A stretch of DNA of 64,000 nucleotides, from contig NC_080560.1 in NCBI RefSeq assembly GCF_030253575.1, forward strand, positions 38,673,001 through 38,737,000, given 5' to 3'. This DNA is from Rhododendron vialii. Taxonomy: Eukaryota > Streptophyta > Magnoliopsida > Ericales > Ericaceae. Shown here in pieces: positions 23,390 to 34,452 of this stretch. Position 1 is the first letter of the stretch; every line of letters begins with the position of its first letter. The notes beneath the pieces are model-generated. The model had not been told where the DNA came from. It searched no databases and saw only the letters and a program-made list of their open reading frames with translations. The translations under genes and the position numbers were made by a program.

Positions 23390-24130
23390 AGACCACTTTG
23401 TGTTGGGAGCCTGGAAAGGGATACACCATTGGACTGCTTCCAAACAAGCCCTAGCCTCTGCCATAGTCATAAAGAAAGATAACCCTGAGTTTAGATTATT
23501 AAGAAAAAGTAAAATAAAAATATTAAAAGAGTAATATTGGATCTGACCAGATACTATTCTTAAACATTCATCCTCTCTGTTTCCTCTAAACTACAAGTTT
23601 GGAATACAATTTTTGTTTTGTTTTGTTCATATTCAAATTTAATTTTACATTTGTTAGTTTTCGCCTAACTTTTCTTTATTATTGGTCCATCTCGACGAGA
23701 GGTATATGAAAAGTAAAAAATTATGACTTTTACATATGTATTTTTGAAAATATCCAAGAACTTTTCTTAGATATTCCATAATAAATTTGGTTAGAAGTCA
23801 TAATTTTTTACTTTTTCGGTACCTCTCGTTGAGATGAACCAATAATACATAAAAGTTTGCAGCAAAATTAACAAATGTAAAAAAAATTTGAATAAGGTCA
23901 AAATAAAAAAATTGTAATCTACAATTTATAGTTTAGTGGAAACGGGATACAGATACAATAATCTCAATTCCACACAAAGTTTGAATGGGTGATCCTATAC
24001 GGGAAAAAAATATTAGATACCTCTATGTCCAAAGATTCGAAAAGTAATCCAATAGGGAGGATACAATATGGATGACTTACCTCTGAAGTATCCGTGCCTC
24101 ATAGATTAGTACAATTTGGATATGATTTAC
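23390..24130. repeat. intergenic direct repeat, copy A (with foldback insertion)
   Basis: Begins AAAATGGAGACCACTTTGTG, then CACCATTGGACTGCTTCCAA, and continues through AATAATCTCAATTCCACA. Copy B is at 24770-25240. The foldback at 23577-23952 is present only here. Confidence 0.7.
23577..23952. mobile_element. foldback MITE of about 375 bases
   Basis: The arms CTGTTTCCTCTAAACTACAA and TATAGTTTAGTGGAAACGGG, and internally TTACATTTGTTAGTTTTCGC and GCAAAATTAACAAATGTAA, pair over almost the whole length. A shorter relative of the inner part lies at about 24200-24405, and a longer relative at 61868-62225. Confidence 0.75.
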
Positions 24131-24769
24131 ATGGTCAAGCTCCCGTCCGAAACCCAATCCTAGCTAAGTTCCGCTAAGAGTTTTTTTTTTTTTTTTTGGG
24201 ATTTTTGGACTTTTTCTTATTTAAAAATTTTCAAGTTTGTTAGTTTTGCGTCTAACTTTTTTGGAGTATTGATTTCTTGTCAAGACAAATCGAAAAAGTT
24301 AAAAATTGTGAATTTTACCCAAATATTATTTTAGCTTTATTTTGAATATTTCAAAAATATTTGGGTAAAAGTCATAATTTTTTCTTTTTCGATTCCTTCC
24401 CCGAACGGTTGACTTGTACATCCTATACATGACGTAAAACCTCATTCTTGCTGGCTCCATCTACAATCCAAACAGTTGACTTGTACTCCATCCTACAGGA
24501 CGTAACCAATTTACAGTTGACTTGTTTTTTTTTTTTAAATAAGAATATCGCGATAGAAACCAATTTACTGTTTGTTTGTTTGTTTTTTTTGGGGTCAAAA
24601 TGGTAGGAAAGTTCTATAATACGAAATCAATATGTCAAGAAAAATGGTTATCCTTCCCTAAAAGAGAGAGCGACCAATAAAGAGGTCGAGTTTCCCAAAT
24701 TTGAACCTCAGAATCCTCGCAATCCGGACTTTGTCGGTTAGGTACTGAACCAGAACGAGACTATTTGTG

Positions 24770-25240
24770 AAAATGGAGACCACTTTGTGCTCGGAATAGA
24801 TACACACCATTGGACTGCTTCCAAACGCGCCTTAGCCTCCTCCGCCATAGTCGCCGGACAAGAAGAATCCAGTTTAACATCCTCAGCCAGTTTTCGATTT
24901 CCTGCATCACAAGATCCCCATGAGCCAGTTTAACATCCTCAATAAAAAAATTTAGACATATATCGTGTACCTGTCCAGATACTATTCCTACTGTATGGTA
25001 CAGTCTTAAATGCTCCAATAATCTCAAGTCCACAAAAAATTTGAATGGGGAACTTTTCAATTATCCAATACTACTTGGATTAATGTGGAGCAAACTAATT
25101 TCGAGTATCAGATACTTACACAAAATATTAGATACGTCTGTCCAAAGATCCGAGAAGTAATCCAATACAGATACGATGTATGGATATGACTTACTTCCGA
25201 AGAATATGTGCTTCATAGACTAGTACTCCCATGTGAATCC
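24770..25240. repeat. intergenic direct repeat, copy B
   Basis: Matches copy A without the foldback: AAAATGGAGACCACTTTGTG, CACCATTGGACTGCTTCCAA and AATAATCTCAAGTCCACA. On the minus strand a short frame (ATMAEEAKARLEAVQWC) faintly resembles the RNase H-like region of LINE-type proteins. Confidence 0.65.
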
Positions 25241-25384
25241 CAATCCACCTTATTTCTCGTTCTTGTCGGCTCCATCCTAAATGCCGATTATCATTTGTTA
25301 AATGCGCGGATCAAATAGAAATAGTCTTATCGGTTATACTCCGTATGCAATTTACTACTTGTTCAAAAGAGGAAAAAAAAAAAA

Positions 25385-25830
25385 ACCATTGACGGGCTAA
25401 CATATTCTAGAAATTAAAGACGTCCTCTCACAAACGTTTATTAGCTGTATCAGTATCCAACTTTTACACTCAGCCACAAATTATTTGCCATATTTTAAAT
25501 TTTGAGCAATTTTATAAAAAATAAGAGACAATTATAGTCCTGCATAATTTTTTGACTATTTTTCTAGACAAAGAACGGGTCAAAATGAACAAATAATACT
25601 GGTCAAAAGGAATTGCTAATCAACGTATCTATATCACATCATATTGATATCTCGTGTCCTTGTTAGGTCGGTGTCAATGCGGCATAGATAATCATGTTTA
25701 TAAGGGTAAAATAGGCACATTGGAGTCACTTTATTGAAGGGAATGAATATGTACCCTTTAACTTCTGGCAACTGACACTGGTTTTAAACAGGGGAAGACC
25801 TTCTTCCAAGTTTCTTCTTATTCAAAAAAT
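25385..25830 (+). promoter_or_regulatory. IQD upstream module, distal copy before IQD-2
   Basis: Contains CCATTGACGGGCTAACAT, GAACAAATAATACTGGTC, ATATCTCGTGTCCTTGTTAG and TTTAAACAGGGGAAGACC. A second copy follows directly at 25840-26250, and pairs also precede IQD-3. It may be a duplicated promoter or an old repeat. Confidence 0.6.
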
Positions 25831-25839
25831 AAAAAATAA

Positions 25840-26250
25840 CAATTTCTATTGACGGGCTAATATGATTTTAGAAATTATAAGACAGTCTGTTAGAAACGTT
25901 TCTTAGCTGTATCCTATTTTAAAAGTCGTGCCATATCCTAAAAAATAGATTAAAGTACATCCTCGCATAATTTTTTTTACTATTTTTCGTATCATATTAA
26001 AGAACTAACAAAAATGAACAAATAATATCAGACAAAAAAAATAACTTTTTGCCAATTGACCTATCTATATCATATCATGTTCATATCTCGTGTCTTTGTC
26101 ATGTCCGTGTGAATGCTGCATAGTTACCCTTGTTTAAAAGGGTAAAATGTGCACACTGGAGACACCTTATTGAAGGTACCATTTAACTAGTGGCAACTGG
26201 ATTTAAACAGGGGAAGGCTTTCTTCCAATTTTCTTCTCCTCTGTCACTTT
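25840..26250 (+). promoter_or_regulatory. IQD upstream module, proximal copy before IQD-2
   Basis: Contains TATTGACGGGCTAATATG, GAACAAATAATATCAGAC, ATATCTCGTGTCTTTGTCAT and TTTAAACAGGGGAAGGC, ending about 200 bases before the IQD-2 ATG. The same block lies reversed ahead of IQD-1 (22745-23160). Confidence 0.65.
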
Positions 26251-26457
26251 CACTTCCTCATCTCATAAACAATAACATAAATACCCCAAATTACTAGATC
26301 ACCTCTGATTGGTTACATAACAGAGAAGACAAAATCAAACTTTACAATCAGATCAAACACCAAATCAATTGTTGAAAGCTACCCAAGAGAGAGAAACAGA
26401 GATCTATATGCATAGGAGACCTTGTTCTCTCTCTGTTTCTATGAATTTCTGAAAGAG

Positions 26458-29174
26458 ATGGGAAAAACAAAGAAGTGGATTAAGAACTTTTTCACAGGAA
26501 AAGAAGACAAGCAGAAGAAACCAAGCAGTCAGGCGTATTCGTTAACTGTATCCGAAATTTTCACCAGTAGTGCTTCGGTTGGTAATCCTGTGCTGCCGCC
26601 GGAGAGCCCGAAGGAGAAGCAGGGGTTGAGCTCCCGGAGATCGCCACCCCCCGTCCCCACCGTTCAGCCGGCGGACCATGCGGTGCTGGAATCACGGATT
26701 GAGCAGAAGAAAGCGGTGGCGGTGGCCGTGGTGGCAGCCACCGCCAAGCTTGTTGGGGCCGTCGCCTACAGGAGAGGTCGTGCTGTTGAGGAGGCGGCTG
26801 CTGTCGTGATCCAATCTGTTTTTCGTTCTTACTTGGTACGTATGTACACGCAGTCAAATGTTCATTACATGGTTTTAAATCACAGTAGGAAGAAACATAA
26901 CAGTACCAGTGATACCGCTAATACCGACCATATTGGCTGATACATAAGTAAATAGCGGTATCGGAGGTCAAAAACCTGTTACCCGTTACATAATGGCCGT
27001 GTTGAAAACTCTAGTTCATTATGATGATAAGTAGTTGATGAGGGGTAAATATGAGAATGATAATTTCATTTTCGGATAGAACAACTAAAACTTTTTTTCG
27101 ATGAATATGAACAATAGAAACTTCTTGGTGAAAAACATTTTTTTTGGAAACTATAAAGACAAATCACAGTTTAGAAAACACCAATGATGTTCGTAAATTG
27201 TTTAAACTTGAGTTTTTGGGGGAGTAAATAAACTATATTACAATTTAATTTGTTTACCATATTGATGATCTTAATTAACTGTTGGGCTAAGTGGGCATGA
27301 TAAAGCAATCGTCCTCCATGAGGTCGCATGTTCGAATCCTACGGAGGCTAAACATTTCTGAACCCTATGATCACCGGAGGGTTTGCCCGGTCCTTAACTT
27401 CATGACCTCGAAATTAGTTAAGGTGCGTGTAAAGTAGCCCGAACGTCCGTTATAGAAAAAAGCTACATGTACAAGCTCGAATCACCAATATATGTTGGCC
27501 AACCCTAGGTTAAACTCGGGGCTGCATCCATGCCTATCTGTGAACTGCTTTGTTGGTGTTGTTTTTTCAGGCTAGAAAAGCATTAAAGGCCTTGAGAGGG
27601 CTGGTGAAGGTGCAGGCATTGGTGAGGGGTTATTTAGTGAGAAAACAAACCACGGCGACCCTCCACTGCATGCAATCACTTGCGACGGCCCAAGCCAGGG
27701 CACGGTCTCAGTGGATCAGAATGGCCGACGAATCGAACTCTAGTTATGGGATACAGTCCAATCACAGAAAAGCCATGGACGGGAGGTCCAAAAAATCAAT
27801 TTATCAGGTGAGTCTCATTTCTTCGACTAATCACATCATGCTATTTCCAGGAAAATTCGTTTTCTTGTTGGAATTTGGACTAGGAATTAGAAAGACTTGA
27901 TGATGTGGTCTGTTTTGAGATGCATATATTTTGAGTCTAGTTGTGAGAGTGTGTGTGGAAGCAATAACATTACAGGAGTTTGGGATTGGTACAAGACGTT
28001 AAATGTATAATTTCTACTTCCGTGTGGTGTGAGCATCATTTAGATGAATCTAACATGAGTAATGTCACAAACACAGACAAAAACGAGTAAATCCGAACAC
28101 AAATTGCATTATGTAGGCCACATTTAGATGAATCTAACATAAGCATTGCTTCAAACACAGGCATAAGTGCATAGAGTCAGATACAAATGTATCCTGAACC
28201 GTTTGATGCACGTGAAGCTCACACTGTAGAAATGAGGCGCATACAGATCAAACGATTTATCCGAATATGTGCTTTTGGTATGTGTCCGTAGTATTTTTGA
28301 TTGATTCTGTTCAAGCGACTGGCCGCCTTAAGACCCGCCCCACCTTTTCTTCATAGTGTTTTTGAAAAACATAAAGTAAAAGTACTTTTTTTTTTTTCCG
28401 GTAAATAAAGTAAAGTACTTATCTTCCATATGGTTGATGCAGGAAATAGACCGGGGCATGGATGGAAACATCAGGATTGTGGAAATGGATGTTGGAGAAT
28501 CAAAGCGAAGCACGAACAGCAGAAAGAGCCACTCAAGCCACCCTCAAACAGCCCACACAAATCACCGAACCTCGAAAGGTTCCATGACGAATCGCGCTCA
28601 CTCGAAGCAAGAACGCCGGGACTTATCTGCAAAACCATCGGCTCTCGTAGACTCTAGCCCGAGAGCTCGAAGCATGCGTTTCGATGACTACTACTTTGAC
28701 ACGGCACAAAGCAGCCCTCAGTACTCATCCGCGGCGTCCGTGTCCGAGTATCCCTCGTACGCCCAAACATATCACCGAGTTGTGGACTCTAGCCCGAGAG
28801 CCGAAAGCAGGCGTTTCGATGACTACTACTTGGACACGGCCCAAAGCAGCCCTCATGCCTCATCCGCGTCTTCCAAACCCTCGTACCCCTCGTACCATTA
28901 CAACATGATGGCCCCGGCTTACGTAACGAATACAGAATCCCCTCGGGCAAAAGGGGTGCGATCGCAGAGTGCAACCTGGGCTAGACCCGATTCAACTGCG
29001 GGGATGTCGAGCAGGAAGAAGGCCCCAAGGGCTGGGACGAGACCAGATTCGAAGGTGGACCCGTGGTTGGCCAAGCATGCTAGGGTGGGTGGGTCGACGG
29101 GTAAAGAGAGGGACCTTGGATCTTCTCGTACCGGTCATACAAATACCGTCAATGGCAAATCTCGCAGTGAGTAA
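26458..29174 (+). CDS. IQD: IQD-2: IQ67-domain calmodulin-binding protein (three exons)
   Basis: Exons 26458-26835, 27571-27807 and 28443-29174 join in phase 0 to encode 448 residues. The start is the ATG of MGKTKKWIKNFFTGKEDK; an upstream in-frame non-ATG extension was ignored. IQ67 spans about residues 114-180 (AAVVIQSVFRSYL, junction, [26 protein letters not shown]). The Ser-rich tail carries repeated blocks ([20 protein letters not shown] and [20 protein letters not shown]) and a single, diverged DUF4005-like unit (MAPAYVTNTESPRAKG). Calmodulin-binding scaffold function is inferred from the family. Intron 1 contains a SINE shared with IQD-3. A LINE remnant has landed just downstream. Confidence 0.93.
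27283..27468 (+). repeat. SINE family 1 in intron 1 of IQD-2
   Basis: TTGGGCTAAGTGGGCATGAT at the head, GCATGTTCGAATCCTACGG (B-box-like), CGGAGGGTTTGCCCGGTCC, and the tail CCGAACGTCCGTTATAG plus A-rich end. It sits at the same place in IQD-3 intron 1, so it predates that gene duplication. Confidence 0.88.
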
Positions 29175-29229
29175 CGAATTGTCATTATTCTACTTTCTGT
29201 CTTTTGGAAAGCAAAATTGCTTAACATTT

Positions 29230-30035
29230 GAGTTCATACACGGCTTAATCATAAAAAAGCAGGACATAAAAGTTCAGGACTAACAAGTCCAAATCCCAGT
29301 CACACACAAACCCAGCTCCCAAAATGTCCTCTCGGATAAGGGACCTAGCTAGTAGCTTCAGCCTTCAGGGATGTCATAAGTGATAACCAAGCTTTCTTCC
29401 TGCTCAGCTCCAAAGCGGGATAGGTTATCTGCGCTTTGGTTAGCCAGTCTGGGAAAGTGGGAGATCGTGGTTCCCGTTTGAGCCATGAGTGCCTTTGAAT
29501 CTTCAATGAGGGAAGCACCGTTATCTTGAATGACTGTATCTCCTCTTGGACTTGAGGTTTTTGGATATCCAGTTATGAAAGGAGCAGTTCAAATCTCCTC
29601 TTATCCACTGTGAACTATGAATTTAGTCCAGATTCCAGAGACTTTGGCACACCTTCTAACGAGGTGATCAAGGTCTTCTGGGAGTAAGTTACATCTTGGA
29701 CATAAATCCGTAGTGTTAATACCCCTGTTGGCACGCAAGAGATTAGACAGAAGTCTATTCTACAAAATCAACCATGTAAGTGTTCTGAATTTGGCTGGGA
29801 ATTTGAGTTTCCAAAACCAAAGTCATCCTTTGACATCAGTGGCTTCCAAGTTGATAAGACCATAGGCGGCAGCTGTAGAAAATGACCACGGGCAGGGCCC
29901 TCCCAGTTTCGGTGATCTTGTACATTGGAAAATCTTGGAATGTGGATGTTAAGAATAGAGTTAAGCACATTCTCATCCACAATATTACTGAGGCCCAGGG
30001 AACATGATGCAAAGAGGGCCAGTGCTGTGCTGGTT
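29230..30035 (-). mobile_element. LINE (L1-type) 3' remnant, 5'-truncated
   Basis: On the minus strand a zinc-knuckle region reads LLSNLLRANRGI then LCPRCNLLPEDLDHLVRRC and IWTKFIVHSG, the C-terminal zf-RVT motif of plant LINE ORF2. Further on an RNase H-like end reads RLANQSADNLSRFGAEQEES. Stops and frame changes interrupt it. Comparison with the IQD-3 3' flank (GGAAAGCAAAATTG on one side, TTGATTTTTGGTG on the other) shows it as an insertion absent from that paralogue. Confidence 0.8.
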
Positions 30036-30418
30036 TAGGAGTTGAAACTTGATTTTTGGTGTATCTATGAGCCGCGTAATTCTCAGCCACAAGAGAACAT
30101 AAGAATCTCAAAACATGACAACTTCCCAAGATAATCTTGCGGCTGAGAATCACTTAATACATGTGCAAAGGAACTTGAGCTGAGGACGACCACTATATCG
30201 CATAAATTGCTAGAAGTTTGTTGATCTATAACTAGTCTACCCTCCCAAGACTTGATCACTAACGGGAACTAAACTGGATGTAGCTTGACTTTTTAAATTT
30301 TTTTCCTCTGAAAAGTGTTTTTTTTTTTTTTAGAATAATCAGAAATGGATCTTCAACCTAGTTTTCTATGTTTCCTAGAAAAATGAAATCAATCAATCTC
30401 AAAAAATTTCATGATTCA

Positions 30419-30619
30419 TTATACAAGACACAAATTCCTTATCAATGCTTTGTGACAATGCAGGTCCATGGAAATAGGTACTGAAAGTACTTTCCCAACT
30501 ACAAGCATTTTGGCTGGATATTGCAAAGAGACCCCCGTTCTAGAGACCATAATATTAGGAGACAACTGATTTGAGCTTGGCGCAGAGGAGAATGTTTGAA
30601 AAGAGTATGCTATCGGCAT
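30419..30619 (-). other. duplicated short open frame downstream of IQD-2
   Basis: A 66-residue frame with the same beginning as 17940-18161 (MPIAYSFQTFSSAPSSN), then QLSPNIMVSRTGVSLQYPAK. It is the paralogous 3' flank of IQD-2, with the same orientation relative to the IQD gene. No family recognised. Confidence 0.4.
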
Positions 30620-30917
30620 TGTTGCCCGTTACATTACAATTAACTCAAGCCTAAAGGGATGGTAGCCATTGTTGCCCATTGATACGCTGACGCTTTGTGC
30701 AAAAGAAAGAATCCAATTTTCTTTTAATTATCGACAAATTGTTTATCTGCTCGAATTTGTCTATAGTTTTACTTATGGATATATATACACACTGGTAGTA
30801 ACAATTTTTAAGTTGCAAACTTGAATAGATGGTTGTGTTGTCAAGTTAGCATATTCCCATACAGATTAACTTCTATACGGAGCCTCCGTGTACGTATAAG
30901 TCAATCTCATTCCCATA

Positions 30918-32290
30918 TCATGCATCTAAACGGATTGCAGGCAAACTCAATCCCTCGTCAAAGGCCTTTACCAATTTTACTGCTCCATCCAACTCGTAAC
31001 ACGTCACTGCTTCATATTTTTCCTCATAACATCCTTCTCGTAGACGCACCAAGCCACCACACTTCCAGCTTTTCTTCACAGGATCGGATCCGTTCTTCAG
31101 AGCTTCAAGGAGTTCAGCACTTCCTATGACGTCGCCATTAGCCTGAGAAGTTTCCGTTTCCATTGCCATCTTACTGGTAGTATCGTTTTGCAGTTTCCAA
31201 GCAATGACTGCCGAAGTAAAATGCTCAAGTCTCACCAGTGTTCACCATTTTCCACGAAGGGACTTCAACTTTCGAATGCTTTCCAATGTTACGTTTAAGC
31301 CTTTTACCATCAAGGATCCTCTGGACAGGCTTAGCTACTCTAGATAGTGATAGGCTAAACAGAAAGTGCTCAACAACATCAATCACTTCTCTATCAAAAA
31401 TTCAAAAGCCATCACTTTCTAAAGGGGCAAGAGCTGCAACATGAAACATCCGCACCGGTAGGCGTTTAAATTCTTTCAATATAGCCAGCCCATCATGCAT
31501 GCCACAAACAAACTCATCCAGCAATTTAATCGCAAACGCACGTGGTTCTGCATCCTCCATGTAAAGCTTCAGGTGTTCAAAACCTCCAAAATCTTCAACC
31601 CGTTTATCTTCGGCCAGTTTGGTAACATACTCAAATAGCTCCACGAATTTGACATCTTTCCAAGCTTCTAAACTCAGAGTATCAAGAACATGAGGTTTTG
31701 TGTCACGCACAAACTCCAACATCAGCTGCATTTTAAGATGTCCCTTCAGCGGCACATACTTCCTCATCTCTTTCAATGCAAGCTCCATCAAATGCAACTC
31801 AATACCATCCACCACGATAGGATGAATATCATATTCCCATGGCAAACCCTGAACCTCCCAGCGCTCGAAGTCTGGGTAACGAGACAGAATGGTATGAACC
31901 TTCAATATCTCTCCAACATCGTGTTCCCTTAGGATAGGATCTTCTCTTGCATTTATCGTCCTTTCAGCAATGGCTATCAGAGCACCACGGTCAGGCTTTA
32001 ATTGCCACAGGCTATGACAGAACTTTGTATAACTATCAATGAGCATCTCCAAGTTAAATATTCTCTCGAAATCTTCCAGATCGAAAATGGTCAATACAAA
32101 CTTGGCAATACTGCTAAACACACTGTCGCAAACAGATTCATACAGCTTAGGCGGGAGTAGCTTCTGCCAGTTTTAGGAAAATAGAAGCAAACCATCCCTC
32201 GTAAGGTTAATGCTGCATCAGCCTTAGCAATCAGATATTTCTTTTCCGAGCATTCCCCTTCCATGATCAAAAAAAAAAAGAAGCATTCCC
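30918..32290 (-). pseudogene. decayed gene of unknown family
   Basis: A long frame (about 32150 to 31402) reads KLLPPKLYESVCDSVFSS, then DFERIFNLEMLIDSY, LKPDRGALIAIAERTINARE, DPILREHDVGEILKVH, GLPWEYDIHPIVVDGIELH and FGGFEHLKLYMEDAEPRAF. It stops at LESDGF. Protein-like sequence goes on in a second frame (EVIDVVEHFLFSLSLSRVAK, down to about 31245) and a third (LEHFTSAVIAWKLQND to LPAIRLDA, ending 30918). The breaks between frames do not look like introns; one would have to be under 30 bases. A possible small upstream exon begins MEGECSEKKYLIAKADAAL (about 32263), with an acceptor-like CTGGCAG near 32170. The composition is that of a soluble, helical plant protein, but I do not recognise the family. 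It is probably a recent pseudogene; a working gene with sequence errors is possible. Confidence 0.55.
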
Positions 32291-33449
32291 CTTCTGGCGG
32301 CGTTGCTGCAGACCACAAACCGAGTTTGTTACAAGTTTCGTTTATGATTTCACTTTTCTGATTCTGTCGTGAATACGAATTCAAAACCAAATCTAGAAAA
32401 CGATCGGTCAATCATAAACAACCAAGACAAGTTCAGTTAGTCTAAACTCCACCGTTATGAGAATTGTTTAACTTCTTATTTCCCAACATAAGCATTCCTC
32501 TCAAATGGAGAGAGGGAGAGAGAGAGAGAAGGGCCACTTCCCATGCAACATGGGTGTTTTTGGCAAAATAACGCTATTTATTGTTTTGGCAAAATGACTC
32601 TATTCACTATGAGTACTGCTATGAGTACAGACCGGTCGGGGAGGGAAATTGTACCGACCGGCCGTCTTCGGCCACCGGACGGCCGATCCGAGCCGTCCAA
32701 AAATTCTATAAAAAAAAACCGAGGGGACCAAAGTGGGAATCAACCGCATCTGAGTTGTATAGGGTGCTTGATTCGAGCACCCCTTTTTCGTGTACCTATA
32801 TGATTATTGATTCACTATTCAAACATGAGAATGACAATAGTAAAATGGCATTCATGGGTGTGAATGCTCTTACAAGTTAGTACATCAAATATCGTACTAC
32901 ATCTTGAAGATTATATTAATATAGCTACTCATGTTAATTAAACTGTTCTATACAAAAAAGCTTTACTCATCATTTGAGACTAACCTGATGAGCAAGTAAT
33001 GGGGACAGGCTTAATTCCCTCCCGAAACCATCTTCTTATTTCACCAAAAATCTCTCATTCGCTTAGAGTACTCTGTTTCTAACTTTATATTGTTGAAGTG
33101 GATGGATCGATCAGTGGTAAAACAAGCTCATGTCCCAGCCACAGCGACCCTTTAAGCAGGGGAGCTAATTTTGTAGTCTAATCGGTTATATGCAATTTAC
33201 TACTACTACTTGTTCAAAAGAGAAAAAAGAAAATCACGTTGACAGGCTCATAATAATCTACAGAGATGGAAGAAGATTCTCTTTGAAAATCAATTTTGTC
33301 TGCTAGAACTTGAAGAATTCTCATAGGGTCAGTATATTTAGGGCCAATCGTATCCTCGCGGATATTTCTCTTTTTAAACAAACAATTACTAGGACACTAT
33401 TGTGATTCCTAATACAAGAGTAAAATAGGAACAAACATCATACGACATC
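32291..33449. other. intergenic DNA with one repeat element
   Basis: Apart from the GC-rich TIR element at 32606-32800 nothing was recognised. The short frames here overlap that element or are T-rich. From about 33190 the sequence resembles the start of the IQD upstream module, with an insertion of roughly 180 bases. Confidence 0.5.
32606..32800. mobile_element. GC-rich TIR element (partial copy)
   Basis: Contains ATGAGTACTGCTATGAGTAC, ACCGACCGGCCGTC, CACCGGACGGCCGATC and the TGCTTGATTCGAGCACCC word. It belongs with the elements at 35194-35470 and 55665-55945. Confidence 0.65.
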
Positions 33450-33830
33450 CTCTCACAAACATCTCTTAGATTTATAAGTATCCAACTTTTACTCTCTGCC
33501 ACAGATTATTTGTCATATTTTAAAAGTCGTTCAATTTTATAAAATAAAATAAAGCAGAATCTTGCATAATTCTTTGACTAATTTTCCATACAAAGAACTG
33601 ATCAAACTGAACAAATAATACCGGCCAAAAGAAATTGCTAATCAACGTATCTAAATCATATCATATTGGTATCTCGTGTCCTTATCATGTCGGTGTCAAT
33701 ACTGCATAGATACTCATGTTTACAAAGGGTAAAATAGGCACGAGTCACTTTATTGAAGAGAAGGAATATATACCATTTAACTTGTCGCAACTGGCACTAG
33801 CTTTAAATAGGGGAACACCTTTTGATACGG
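33450..33830 (+). promoter_or_regulatory. IQD upstream module, distal copy before IQD-3
   Basis: Matches 25385-25830: TATCCAACTTTTACTCTC, GAACAAATAATACCGGCC, GGTATCTCGTGTCCTTATCA and TTTAAATAGGGGAACACC. Confidence 0.55.
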
Positions 33831-33894
33831 CAAAACGTTTATTAAGAAATTTGTTAAGGGTAAATTAAGTCGGGAAAAAAAAGGAAGACCTTCT

Positions 33895-34240
33895 TGCAAG
33901 TGTCTTCTTATAAGACAGCCTATTAGAAACGTTTACTAGCTGTATCCATATCCTATTTTAAAAGTCGTGTCATTTTCTAAAAAAAAATAAAGTACAGTCT
34001 TGCATAATTTTTTGGTACCATATTAAAGAACTAACAAAAATGAACAAACAACATCGGACGAATCTCTTTGCCAGTTGACCTATCTCTTCATCGCATCATG
34101 TTCGTATCTCGTGTGCTTTGCATGTCCGTGTGTTAATCCTGCATAGTTACCATTTTAAAGGTAAAATGTGTAAATGCGAGCGACACCATTTTGAAGGGAA
34201 GGAATAAACAGGGGAAGGCCTTCTTCCGAGTTACTTAGAT
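33895..34240 (+). promoter_or_regulatory. IQD upstream module, proximal copy before IQD-3
   Basis: Matches 25840-26250: ACTAACAAAAATGAACAAAC, GTTCGTATCTCGTGTGC and AACAGGGGAAGGCCTTCTTC. It ends about 200 bases from the IQD-3 ATG. Confidence 0.6.
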
Positions 34241-34452
34241 CACATTTGATTGGTTTCATCACAGAGAGGACAAATCAAACATTATAATCAGATCAAATAC
34301 CAAATCTTTTTTTTTTTGGGTATACGTCGGTAATCCAATCAACTAAAAACGAAATCTAATATCGCTGAAAGCTGCTCAAGGGAGAGAAACAGAGACATAC
34401 ATATGAGAGACCTTGTTCTCTATCTGTTACTTACTACGAATTTCTGAGAGAG

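Larger units (their letters stand above)
22484..26457. promoter_or_regulatory. divergent intergenic region between IQD-1 and IQD-2
   Basis: Four kilobases between two start codons facing away from each other. It contains one promoter-proximal module in reverse at about 22745-23160, two tandem modules at 25385-25830 and 25840-26250, a direct duplication (23390-24130 and 24770-25240) and a foldback element (23577-23952). A (CA)n-(GA)n stretch (about 22505-22530) lies in the IQD-1 leader. Confidence 0.6.

Noticed and set aside
24761-25060. Minus-strand frames with ATMAEEAKARLEAVQWC
   Set aside because: They slightly resemble an RNase H-like segment, but are short and broken; not enough to name an element.
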